Shown here one piece after another: positions 1 through 6,450 of a DNA stretch of 7,582 nucleotides. Under the pieces are notes generated by a model that saw only the letters and a program-made list of their open reading frames with translations, made no database searches and was not told where the DNA came from. Within the stretch, counting starts at the first letter, position 1. Each line of letters opens with the position of its first letter. Source of the stretch: a bacterium TMED144 (GTDB lineage: Bacteria > Fidelibacterota > Marinisomatia > Marinisomatales > TCS55); contig NHGT02000024.1 of assembly GCA_002170005.2 (NCBI GenBank), positions 53,320 to 60,901 on the forward strand. The letters are read 5' to 3'. The translations under genes were made by a program, and so were the position numbers.

Positions 1-1
1 C

Positions 2-550
2 ATACCTGTTTTAACAGATATACATTGGCCTGAGCAATGCAAAATAGTTGCTGAAGTTGTCGATGTGTTGCAAATACCAGCTTTTTTGTGTAGACAGACT
101 GATCTTTTGATAGCAGCTGGTGAAACCGGAAGAACTATTAACATAAAGAAAGGACAGTTTCTGTCTCCTGAAAAAATGGAACATGCTGTTGAAAAAATAA
201 AAAGCACTGGCAATAATAATATTTTTTTAACTGAAAGAGGAACTTCATTTGGTTATGGACAAGTCTCTGATATGACCTCCATTCCTAAAATGCAAAAATT
301 CGGCCATCCAGTTTTTTTTGATGCAACTCATTCAGCTCAAATTCCAGGGACGGATAAGACGACCGGAGGTCAAAGAGATATGATACCAACCCTTGCTCTT
401 GCTGCTGTCGCGGCTGGTTGCAATGGCATTTTTATGGAAGTTCATGATAATCCTAACAGTTCAAAATCTGACGCCTCTACACAATGGCCAATTGATAAAT
501 TTGAAAGCCTATTAGAAAAATTAATTCGTGTCAATCAAGCAATTAAGTAG
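2..550 (+). CDS. kdsA: 3-deoxy-D-manno-octulosonate 8-phosphate synthase (KdsA), 5'-truncated by window edge
   Basis: This is the C-terminal 182 residues of KdsA, the cytoplasmic enzyme that condenses phosphoenolpyruvate with arabinose-5-phosphate to give Kdo-8-phosphate. The reading frame is open from position 2, and residues before the GTG at 65 already match the family (a PVLTDIH stretch, then VAEVVDVLQIPAFLCRQTDLL), so that GTG is internal and the true start lies upstream. Other family motifs follow: NIKKGQF, LTERGTSFGY, FDATHS, GCNGIFMEVH and SDASTQWP. From recalled family structures, the His at 329-331, Glu at 437-439 and Asp at 470-472 correspond to metal ligands of the Aquifex enzyme (H185, E222, D233). 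The SDASTQ motif also resembles Aquifex rather than E. coli, so I infer the metal-dependent class. The expected fourth ligand, a Cys near the N-terminus, is outside the window. One oddity is that the usual GYNNLVVD-type loop reads GYGQVSD, one residue shorter. The gene is followed after 4 nt by kdsC. Confidence 0.96.
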   Translation: MPVLTDIHWPEQCKIVAEVVDVLQIPAFLCRQTDLLIAAGETGRTINIKKGQFLSPEKMEHAVEKIKSTGNNNIFLTERGTSFGYGQVSDMTSIPKMQKFGHPVFFDATHSAQIPGTDKTTGGQRDMIPTLALAAVAAGCNGIFMEVHDNPNSSKSDASTQWPIDKFESLLEKLIRVNQAIK

Positions 551-554
551 TTAA

Positions 555-1085
555 ATGACTTTTCATCCAAAAAAAATTAAGTTAATAATTTCCGATGTAG
601 ATGGTGTGTTGACGGATGGCTCAATATACAAAGGGCCTGATGGTTTTGAATTAAAGAAGTTCTCAGTTTTAGATGGTACAGCTGTAGCCTTATTGAGACA
701 AGCAAAAATACCGCTATGTCTGATATCAGGTAGAAGATCTGATCCAACATCAGAGCGCGCCAAAGAACTAAAGATAAAAGATGTTTATAATGGAGTGCTG
801 AATAAAATCAAACCCTACGAAGAACTCAAAGAAAAGTACAAGGTAGATGATAGCGAAATAATGTACGTAGGAGATGATTTAATTGATATTCCCATAATGG
901 AAAAAGTTGCTGCTCCAGTTGCAACAAACAATGCTTGTGAGCAATGTAAAGAAATAGCAATCTTTGTAACTGAGCGATCAGGTGGCAATGGAGCTTTCAG
1001 AGATGCAGTTGAGTGGATTTTGAACGAAAAAAATATTTTTAATGAAACTGTGATTGGCATAAGGGATTACGTTCAAAATAATTAA
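555..1085 (+). CDS. kdsC: 3-deoxy-D-manno-octulosonate 8-phosphate phosphatase (KdsC), HAD family
   Basis: KdsC removes phosphate from Kdo-8-phosphate to release Kdo, the step after KdsA in the cytoplasm. The 176-residue protein is a C0-type HAD phosphatase without a cap domain; the family usually acts as a tetramer. Motif I is SDVDGVLTDG with the nucleophile and acid/base at D14 and D16. Motif II is the ISGR segment at 57-60. The motif III lysine is probably K84 or K86 in the NKIKPYEEL segment. Motif IV is GDDLID at 106-111. The GGNGAFRD segment at 143-150 matches the C-terminal GGxGAxRE signature that separates KdsC from other small HAD enzymes. The ATG at 555 lies 4 nt after the kdsA stop and has no clear Shine-Dalgarno sequence, which suggests translational coupling. 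The stop codon directly abuts the lptC start. Length is close to the E. coli protein (188 aa, from memory). Confidence 0.96.
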   Translation: MTFHPKKIKLIISDVDGVLTDGSIYKGPDGFELKKFSVLDGTAVALLRQAKIPLCLISGRRSDPTSERAKELKIKDVYNGVLNKIKPYEELKEKYKVDDSEIMYVGDDLIDIPIMEKVAAPVATNNACEQCKEIAIFVTERSGGNGAFRDAVEWILNEKNIFNETVIGIRDYVQNN

Positions 1086-1604
1086 ATGAAACGTTACATA
1101 TTCTTACTTTTCTTTTTGTTTGCTTGCCAGTCAAATGAACTACAAAAATCAGGGCAGACACGACAGGGTCGTCCAGACGCTGAAAGTTGGGATGCGGTGA
1201 TAACCTTGACAAACAAAGGTGCTAAACGAGGCGTAATAAGATCAGGCCATTTGGAGAAATACAACGAGAACGAATTTATTTTGCTAGATCAAAATATTGA
1301 TGCAGATTTTTTTAACAAAGAGGAAGTGTTTACTACAAATTTAAAATCTCTTGTTGCTGAAATTAATGAAGAAGAAGACTTTTTAGTCGCAATTGGAAAT
1401 GTAGTAGTTGTGACTGACAGTGGCGTTACATTATTCACGGATACTCTTTCATGGGATAATCAAAAAGAAAAAGTTTTTACTTCTGATAGTGTAATTTTCA
1501 TCACGGAGAAAAAAGATACGCTATATGGAATTGGCTTTGAATCAGATATTGAATTAAATAATTGGAAAATTTTACAACCCACTGGTGTTTTTAATGAGCG
1601 ATAA
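1086..1604 (+). CDS. lptC: LPS export ABC transporter periplasmic protein LptC, predicted lipoprotein
   Basis: This is a 172-residue LptC/OstA-like protein expected to relay LPS from the inner-membrane LptBFG transporter across the periplasm. The N-terminus is a short signal peptide: MKR, then a hydrophobic run (residues 4-13), then C14 in the context L-F-A-C. This looks like a lipoprotein signal (the -2 Phe is off consensus), whereas the E. coli protein keeps an uncleaved membrane helix. Residues from about 36 to 165 are rich in short beta strands. The segment GVTLFTDTLSWDNQKEKVFTSD (around 113-134) is the pattern typical of LptC: a gained-function strand followed by a 'T-x-x-L-x-W-D' turn and 'T-x-D'. 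The GIGFESD segment at 148-154 is also typical. Identity rests on these patterns plus position between kdsC and lptB, because LptC diverges strongly. Its start abuts the kdsC stop and its end overlaps lptB. Confidence 0.88.
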   Translation: MKRYIFLLFFLFACQSNELQKSGQTRQGRPDAESWDAVITLTNKGAKRGVIRSGHLEKYNENEFILLDQNIDADFFNKEEVFTTNLKSLVAEINEEEDFLVAIGNVVVVTDSGVTLFTDTLSWDNQKEKVFTSDSVIFITEKKDTLYGIGFESDIELNNWKILQPTGVFNER

Positions 1605-2340
1605 TTTAACTAAAAATAATACCCTTTTATCTTCTAAAGGGCTCTTTAAACGCTATGGCAAGAGATGGGTGGTTAAAGACGTTGCTATCAAGGTAAATAA
1701 AGGCGAAGTAGTTGGTTTGCTTGGACCCAATGGAGCAGGTAAGACAACCACTTTTTACATGATTACAGGTATGATTAAACCTACAAAAGGAGATATTTTT
1801 TTAGATAAAACTTGCATTACAAATTGGGCGATGTATAAAAGAAGTAGGTCTGGAATTGGTTATCTTTCGCAAGAGCCTTCAATTTTTGGCAAACTTTCAG
1901 TGGAGGACAATTTAAGACTTGTTCTTGAAATGACTAGTCTTTCAAAAGATGATCAGAGAAATAAGATGGAAAAGTTGTTAGATGATTTATCCATACAGCA
2001 TATTAGAAAGAATAAGGGTATGAATTTATCTGGGGGAGAAAGAAGGAGGGTTGAAATTTCTAGAACTTTAGCCATTGATCCAGATTTTATTCTTCTGGAT
2101 GAGCCTTTTGCAGGTGTTGATCCAATTGCAGTGGAAGACATCCAATCTATAGTGCAATCATTAAAGGAAAAAAACATTGGCGTTTTGATTACAGATCACA
2201 ATGTAAGAGAAACACTATCAATTACCGATAGATCTTATTTACTTTTTGATGGAAAAATTTTAAAATCGGGAACTTCTGATTTTTTAACGAATGATAAGGA
2301 AGTAAGAAAGCTATATTTAGGTGAAGGATTTTCTATGTAA
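1594..2340 (+). CDS. lptB: LPS export ABC transporter ATP-binding protein LptB
   Basis: LptB is the cytoplasmic ATPase that powers extraction of LPS from the inner membrane by LptFG. Numbering from the ATG at 1594 gives 248 residues. The Walker A motif GPNGAGKTT is at 44-52, the Q-loop glutamine at 93 (LSQEPSIF), the ABC signature LSGGE at 145-149, Walker B ILLDEP with D169 and E170, and the switch histidine at 202 (TDHNVRET). The C-terminal VRKLYLGEGF is the LptB-type ending, which separates it from branched-chain amino-acid importers (LivF/LivG). I chose the ATG at 1594 (11 nt overlap with lptC). A GTG at 1585 in the same frame would add only three residues and has no better ribosome site. 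Neither start has a clear Shine-Dalgarno sequence, so coupling to lptC translation is likely. No lptA gene separates it from lptC. Confidence 0.96.
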   Translation: MSDNLTKNNTLLSSKGLFKRYGKRWVVKDVAIKVNKGEVVGLLGPNGAGKTTTFYMITGMIKPTKGDIFLDKTCITNWAMYKRSRSGIGYLSQEPSIFGKLSVEDNLRLVLEMTSLSKDDQRNKMEKLLDDLSIQHIRKNKGMNLSGGERRRVEISRTLAIDPDFILLDEPFAGVDPIAVEDIQSIVQSLKEKNIGVLITDHNVRETLSITDRSYLLFDGKILKSGTSDFLTNDKEVRKLYLGEGFSM

Positions 2341-3692
2341 TGGCAAAATTGAAACAAAGTCAATCTCAAAAACAGGCATTATCTCCAAGTCAGGTACTTA
2401 GTGCCAGCATTCTACAGTTAAATATGACAAGTTTAGAGCAGAAGATTCTTGACGAGCTTGAGAAGAACCCAATCTTAGATCAAAACGAACCCGAAGTTGA
2501 AAACGATAGCCAGACTGAAGCTGATGAAAGTGTAGACTTCGATGAAGATCCTAATGAGTATGAGCCAGCAAATATTTATGAAAAATCTGAAGGAAAAGAT
2601 TTTGATGGCGCTATTCCGCAGCGTTTAGATTTTATTGATGGATTGATAGTCCAGCTTGATGAACAGGGTTTTACAGATTGGGAAAGATCCATTGCTGAAG
2701 AAATTTTATGGAACTTGGATGACAGAGGATATTTGGCGATTGAACCAGTGTTAATCGGAGACAGATACGACTGTGACGAGGAAAAAGTTTTAAGAATTTT
2801 AAAAAAAGTTCAAAAACTAGATCCTCTTGGAATAGCTGCTTTAGATTTACAAAATTGTCTATTAATTCAAGCAAAGGGTGCTGATAAAAATGAATTAATA
2901 TTGAAAATTTTATCTGACCACTTTCAAGATTTTGTTAATAATCGCTATGAGCAATTGCAAAAAAAACTCTCATTAAGCAAACAAGATCTATCCATTATAT
3001 TAGAGCAAATTAAGAAACTAAACCCTAGGCCAGGTGAAGGAAAGCTTGATGCTAATGCAGAAGTTTTAATTCCTGATTTGATCCTGATTCAAACTAATGA
3101 ATCATGGAAAATTGTTGTTAATGATTCTTGGATGCCAGAGCTATCTTTAAATGAAAACTATTCCAATATGTTAGATCAGACAGATGTTTCTACTGATACA
3201 AAAAAATATCTTAAAGAAAAATTTAATTCTGCAAATTGGTTTATAGAAGCTATTCAGCAAAGAAGAAAAACACTAGTATCGGTTATGAGTGCTATAATTA
3301 ATCGTCAATACTTATTTTTTAAAGATGGCGCTGGAGAGCTTCAGCCCATGAAATTGCAAGATATAGCAAACGATATAAAGATGGATATTTCAACAATAAG
3401 CAGATCAACACGCGGTAAATATGTAGAAACTCCTTATGGTACTTTTGAGTTAAAATCATTCTTTAGTGAAGGATATAGGCTTGATAGCGGAGATACTATA
3501 AGTACCAAAACCATAAAACAATTGCTAAAAAGTTTAATTGACAATGAAGATAAAAATTCTCCATTGACTGATACTGAAATTGCAAAAAAGCTAAAGAATG
3601 AAGGATACCCTGTTGCTAGAAGAACAGTGGCGAAATACAGAGAGAATTTGCAATTTCCAATAGCAAAACTTAGGCGTGAATTAATTCATTAG
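2340..3692 (+). CDS. rpoN: RNA polymerase sigma-54 factor (RpoN)
   Basis: Sigma-54 directs RNA polymerase to -24/-12 promoters, which need an AAA+ activator to open. The 450-residue protein has all three expected regions. Region I is a Gln/Ser/Leu-rich activator-contact segment ending in LEQKILDELEKNPILD (about 11-47). Region II is a short acidic linker (about 48-85, dominated by D and E). The core-binding domain follows (about 90-260), containing WNLDDRGYL and KVQKLDPLGIAA. The helix-turn-helix area is at about 337-376, with STISRSTRGKY and TPYGTFELKSFFS. The RpoN box ARRTVAKYRE at 426-435, which reads the -24 element, is perfect, so the protein should bind DNA. E. coli RpoN is 477 aa. The start overlaps the lptB stop by one base (TAATG), and an AAGGA at 2324-2328 could serve as its ribosome site. 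No activator gene is in this window. Confidence 0.97.
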   Translation: MAKLKQSQSQKQALSPSQVLSASILQLNMTSLEQKILDELEKNPILDQNEPEVENDSQTEADESVDFDEDPNEYEPANIYEKSEGKDFDGAIPQRLDFIDGLIVQLDEQGFTDWERSIAEEILWNLDDRGYLAIEPVLIGDRYDCDEEKVLRILKKVQKLDPLGIAALDLQNCLLIQAKGADKNELILKILSDHFQDFVNNRYEQLQKKLSLSKQDLSIILEQIKKLNPRPGEGKLDANAEVLIPDLILIQTNESWKIVVNDSWMPELSLNENYSNMLDQTDVSTDTKKYLKEKFNSANWFIEAIQQRRKTLVSVMSAIINRQYLFFKDGAGELQPMKLQDIANDIKMDISTISRSTRGKYVETPYGTFELKSFFSEGYRLDSGDTISTKTIKQLLKSLIDNEDKNSPLTDTEIAKKLKNEGYPVARRTVAKYRENLQFPIAKLRRELIH

Positions 3693-3704
3693 AAAGGAAT
3701 CAAG

Positions 3705-4670
3705 ATGGCATATAAGAGAATCATTATTGGCGATCAAGAAGTAAAAATACCTACGTTCTCTATTGGCACATTACCTATTTTAGGAATATTGCTACTTATT
3801 TGGCTTGCAACAGGTGTATACACTGTGGGGCCAGATGAAGTAGGAGTTGTGCAAAGATTTGGAAAAGTTTCGGGGGTAACACAATCAGGTTTAAACTACC
3901 ACCTTCCTTACCCTATAGAGAAAGTACAGACTCCTAAAGTTACTGAAGTTAAAAGAGTGGAGATTGGATTTAGAACCGTAGGTAAAAATCAATATCGAAC
4001 TATTCAACAAGAAAGCTTAATGCTTACTGGAGATGAAAACATAGTCGATGCTGAAATGATTGTTCAATACAGGATCAAGGATCCTGCTGCTTATTTATTC
4101 AATTTTATCAATCCAGAACTCACTGTCAGACAAGCCTCTGAAGCTTCTCTTCGTACTATTATCGGAAAAAATAATATAGACGCAGCTTTGACATCAGGAA
4201 AATTTATGATTCAAGAAGAATCTAAAGAGTTGATTCAGAACATCCTCGATAAATATAATTCAGGTATTTTAATAGTAGCGGTTCAGTTGCAAGATGTAAG
4301 TCCCCCTGAGCAGGTTATAGCGGCCTTTAAAGATGTTGCATCTGCTAAAGAAGATAAAAATAGAATGATCAATCAAGCTGAGGGCTATAGAAATGATATC
4401 ATTCCAAAAGCTAGAGGAGAGGCTCAGGCGATGATTCGAGAAGCTGAAGGATATAAAGAAGCTCGAATTGCAAGAGCAGAAGGTGATGTAGCAAAGTTTT
4501 CTGCAGTTTTAAAGGAATATAGGAAAGCTAAAGGAGTCACAGAGACCAGGTTATTTTTAGAAACAATCGAAGAAGTCCTTCAGAATAGAAAGAAGATAAT
4601 TGTTCCTGATGGTGAAAGCGGAGGAAATCTAATAAACTTATTGAATTTGAATGCTAAGGAGGAAAAATAA
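3705..4670 (+). CDS. hflK: HflK, SPFH-family subunit of the FtsH-modulating complex
   Basis: HflK pairs with HflC to form a large membrane-anchored cage around the FtsH protease, controlling its access to membrane substrates. The 321-residue protein has a short cytoplasmic N-terminus, one membrane segment at about 20-40 (GTLPILGILLLIWLATGVYT), an SPFH/band-7 domain (about 41-210, opening with VGPDEVGVVQRFGK and later LTGDENIVDAEMIVQYRI) and an Ala/Glu/Arg-rich coiled coil at about 210-265 with AEGY repeats. The LTGDENIVD and SPPEQVIAAFKDV motifs favour HflK over HflC. E. coli HflK is longer (419 aa, from memory) with a Gly-rich N-terminal extension and a longer tail; both are much reduced here, but nothing suggests truncation. 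A good ribosome site, AAAGGA at 3693-3698, lies 6 nt before the ATG. hflC follows two bases after the stop. Confidence 0.94.
   Translation: MAYKRIIIGDQEVKIPTFSIGTLPILGILLLIWLATGVYTVGPDEVGVVQRFGKVSGVTQSGLNYHLPYPIEKVQTPKVTEVKRVEIGFRTVGKNQYRTIQQESLMLTGDENIVDAEMIVQYRIKDPAAYLFNFINPELTVRQASEASLRTIIGKNNIDAALTSGKFMIQEESKELIQNILDKYNSGILIVAVQLQDVSPPEQVIAAFKDVASAKEDKNRMINQAEGYRNDIIPKARGEAQAMIREAEGYKEARIARAEGDVAKFSAVLKEYRKAKGVTETRLFLETIEEVLQNRKKIIVPDGESGGNLINLLNLNAKEEK
4656..4662 (+). promoter_or_regulatory. Strong Shine-Dalgarno for hflC, inside hflK
   Basis: AAGGAGG is the best ribosome binding site in the window. It lies within the last codons of hflK, 10 nt before the hflC ATG. It supports independent, efficient initiation of hflC, as expected when two subunits are needed in similar amounts. 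Confidence 0.75.
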
Positions 4671-4672
4671 AA

Positions 4673-5521
4673 ATGAAAAATATTATACTTGCTCTGTTTG
4701 CTGTCTTGTCATTAATTGGATCGACATCTGTATTTATTGTTGATGAGAAAGAACAAGTTGTGGTGTTGCAATTAGGTAAACCAGTTAGAACAGTAACCAA
4801 TCCAGGATTAAATATTAAAGCTCCATACCCATTTCAAGATAAGATTGTTTTTGATGATAGATTGTTGGAATATGATTCTCCCCCAGAAGAGATATTGAGC
4901 AAGGATAAAAAATCTTTGATTGTAGATAACTATGTAAGATGGAAAATTGTTGACGCACTTCAATTTCTTCGAACTGTGCAAGCAATTCCAACTGCATTGA
5001 GCAGGATGGATGACATTGTTTATTCAGAGCTTAGAAGAGAGCTTGGAACTCATGATATGGTTGATATAATTACGGAAAATAGAGAAACTATTATGGATGT
5101 TGTGACTGAGGCAAGCAACAAAGCTACTTTGGATTATGGCATTTCTGTTATTGATGTAAGAATAAGAAGAGTTGATCTTCCCGCAGAAAACGAAGAATCC
5201 ATTTATGCTAGAATGGAAGCTGAAAGAAAAAGACAGGCAAACAAATTCAGATCTGAAGGTGAGGAGGAAGCTCAAAAAATTAGAGCGTCAACCGATAAAG
5301 ACAAGACCATTATATTAGCAGATTCATACAAAGAATCAGAGAGGGTTAGAGGTGAAGGAGATGCGAGGGCTGTAGAGATTTATGCCAGATCTTATTCTGC
5401 AGATCCAAAATTTTATGAATTTGTAAGGACTTTAGATGCGTACAAAAAATTAATAGATGATAATACAACCTTGGTTCTACCATCTAATTCTAAAATCTTT
5501 GAATTATTAATGAAGAAATAG
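4673..5521 (+). CDS. hflC: HflC, SPFH-family subunit of the FtsH-modulating complex
   Basis: HflC is the partner of HflK in the FtsH-associated membrane complex, facing the periplasm after one N-terminal membrane anchor. The 282-residue protein begins with MKN and a hydrophobic helix at about 4-22. The SPFH domain follows (about 22-180), with VDEKEQVVVLQLGKPV, PGLNIKAPYPF and a VDNYVRWKI segment. Its end carries the family pattern DVRIRRVDLPAENEESIYARM (about 161-181), then MEAERKRQANKFRSEGEEEAQKIRA (about 181-205), which is strongly diagnostic of HflC. A charged coiled coil and a hydrophobic C-terminal end complete it. It is somewhat shorter than the E. coli protein (334 aa, from memory). 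FtsH itself is not in this window. The start is well defined by the strong Shine-Dalgarno site in hflK. Confidence 0.95.
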   Translation: MKNIILALFAVLSLIGSTSVFIVDEKEQVVVLQLGKPVRTVTNPGLNIKAPYPFQDKIVFDDRLLEYDSPPEEILSKDKKSLIVDNYVRWKIVDALQFLRTVQAIPTALSRMDDIVYSELRRELGTHDMVDIITENRETIMDVVTEASNKATLDYGISVIDVRIRRVDLPAENEESIYARMEAERKRQANKFRSEGEEEAQKIRASTDKDKTIILADSYKESERVRGEGDARAVEIYARSYSADPKFYEFVRTLDAYKKLIDDNTTLVLPSNSKIFELLMKK

Positions 5522-5526
5522 CTTCT

Positions 5527-6444
5527 TTGAAAAAAGATTTCATTCATATAAGCGATCTTTCCAAAGATGAAATAATGGAAACCATAAATCTTGCTTTACA
5601 TGTAAAGAGCAAATTTTACAATCGTGAAGATTACCTTCCTTTCAAAGGATATACCTTAGCAATGATCTTTGCTAAACCTTCTGCAAGGACCAGAATTTCT
5701 TTCGAGACCGGGTTTAGCAGAATGGGTGGTAAGGCTATCTACCTTGGCCCTGATGATATAGGCATAGGAAAAAGAGAAGCTGTTAAAGATATTGCCCGCG
5801 TGATTTCAAATTACAATGATTTAATCATGGCTCGATTATTTCAACATGAGCACTTGTTAGAATTGGCAAAATATGCATCAGTACCTGTCATTAATGGTTT
5901 AACGGATTTCAATCATCCATGTCAGATAATGTGTGATGTTTTTACAATTTTTGAAAATAAGGGGCACTTGGATAACTTAAAAATTGTCTATGTAGGAGAT
6001 GGTAACAATATTGTCAATTCTTGGTTAATTATGGCATCCATCTTGCCAATGCACTTTGTTTGTGTTTGTCCAAGTGGATATGAGCCTGATAATGAATTAA
6101 TGAATAAAGTACGGTCATCCAAAATATCTACATTTGAATTAAGTCACAATCCTTTCGAAAGCGTGATTGGAGCTGATATAATATATACAGACGTTTGGGC
6201 TTCCATGGGGCAAAAAAATGAAGCTAAGTCAAGAGTAAAAACATTTCTAAAATACCAAGTCAATTCTGATATGTTGTCAAAAACAAATAAGAATACTTTA
6301 TTTATGCACTGTTTGCCAGCGGAGAGAGGTAGGGAGACAACTGATAATGTAATGGAATCAAAAAACTCTATTGTATTTCAACAAGCTGAAAATAGAATGC
6401 ATATACAAAATGCTATAATGTTAAAATTATTTAATAAAGGTTAA
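5527..6444 (+). CDS. argF: Ornithine carbamoyltransferase (ArgF)
   Basis: The enzyme transfers the carbamoyl group of carbamoyl phosphate to ornithine, giving citrulline in arginine synthesis. The 305-residue length is normal for the family. The carbamoyl-phosphate loop is SARTR at 52-56 (the common form is STRTR). HPCQ at 130-133 follows in NHPCQIMCD. The ornithine-side motifs are GDGNN (157-161), DVWASMG (222-228) and HCLPAERG (261-268). These fit an ordinary ornithine carbamoyltransferase rather than aspartate carbamoyltransferase or the acetyl/succinyl-ornithine enzymes. The start is a rare TTG at 5527: the frame upstream reaches a TGA at 5500-5502 without ATG or GTG, and the first downstream ATG would remove the conserved FIHISDLSKDEI beginning. 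There is no clear Shine-Dalgarno sequence, and only 5 nt separate it from hflC, so initiation may depend on coupling. No other arginine gene is visible, so its place here is unexplained. Confidence 0.95.
   Translation: MKKDFIHISDLSKDEIMETINLALHVKSKFYNREDYLPFKGYTLAMIFAKPSARTRISFETGFSRMGGKAIYLGPDDIGIGKREAVKDIARVISNYNDLIMARLFQHEHLLELAKYASVPVINGLTDFNHPCQIMCDVFTIFENKGHLDNLKIVYVGDGNNIVNSWLIMASILPMHFVCVCPSGYEPDNELMNKVRSSKISTFELSHNPFESVIGADIIYTDVWASMGQKNEAKSRVKTFLKYQVNSDMLSKTNKNTLFMHCLPAERGRETTDNVMESKNSIVFQQAENRMHIQNAIMLKLFNKG
6411..6419 (+). promoter_or_regulatory. Possible extended -10 promoter element ahead of kdsD
   Basis: TGCTATAAT, a perfect match to the extended -10 form TGnTATAAT, sits near the end of argF and would start transcription about 25 nt before the kdsD GTG. 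No -35 TTGACA-like hexamer is at the expected spacing. The same nine bases also occur at 3290-3298 inside rpoN, so chance in AT-rich coding DNA is a serious alternative. Confidence 0.2.
6436..6440 (+). promoter_or_regulatory. Shine-Dalgarno supporting the GTG start of kdsD
   Basis: AAAGG lies 10 nt before the GTG at 6451, overlapping the end of argF. The next in-frame codons upstream hit TAA (6448-6450), so no earlier start is possible. This site and the family-typical N-terminus together fix the GTG as the start. Confidence 0.5.
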
Positions 6445-6450
6445 TTGTAA

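Noticed and set aside
65..67. GTG at 65 as the start of the first gene
   Set aside because: The same frame is open back to position 2 and encodes KdsA-family sequence upstream of it, so the gene is cut by the window edge and does not start here.
1585..1593. GTG at 1585 as the start of lptB
   Set aside because: It adds three non-conserved residues, lengthens the overlap with lptC and has no ribosome site. The ATG at 1594 is simpler, although the two cannot be separated with certainty.
3760..3785. TTGGCAC resembling the -24 part of a sigma-54 promoter, within hflK
   Set aside because: There is no TTGC-type -12 element at the required spacing, and the site is inside coding sequence. Autoregulation by RpoN is not supported.
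4365..4485. Repeated Ala-Glu-Gly-Tyr-like units in hflK
   Set aside because: These are the ordinary coiled-coil repeats of HflK proteins, not a DNA repeat array.
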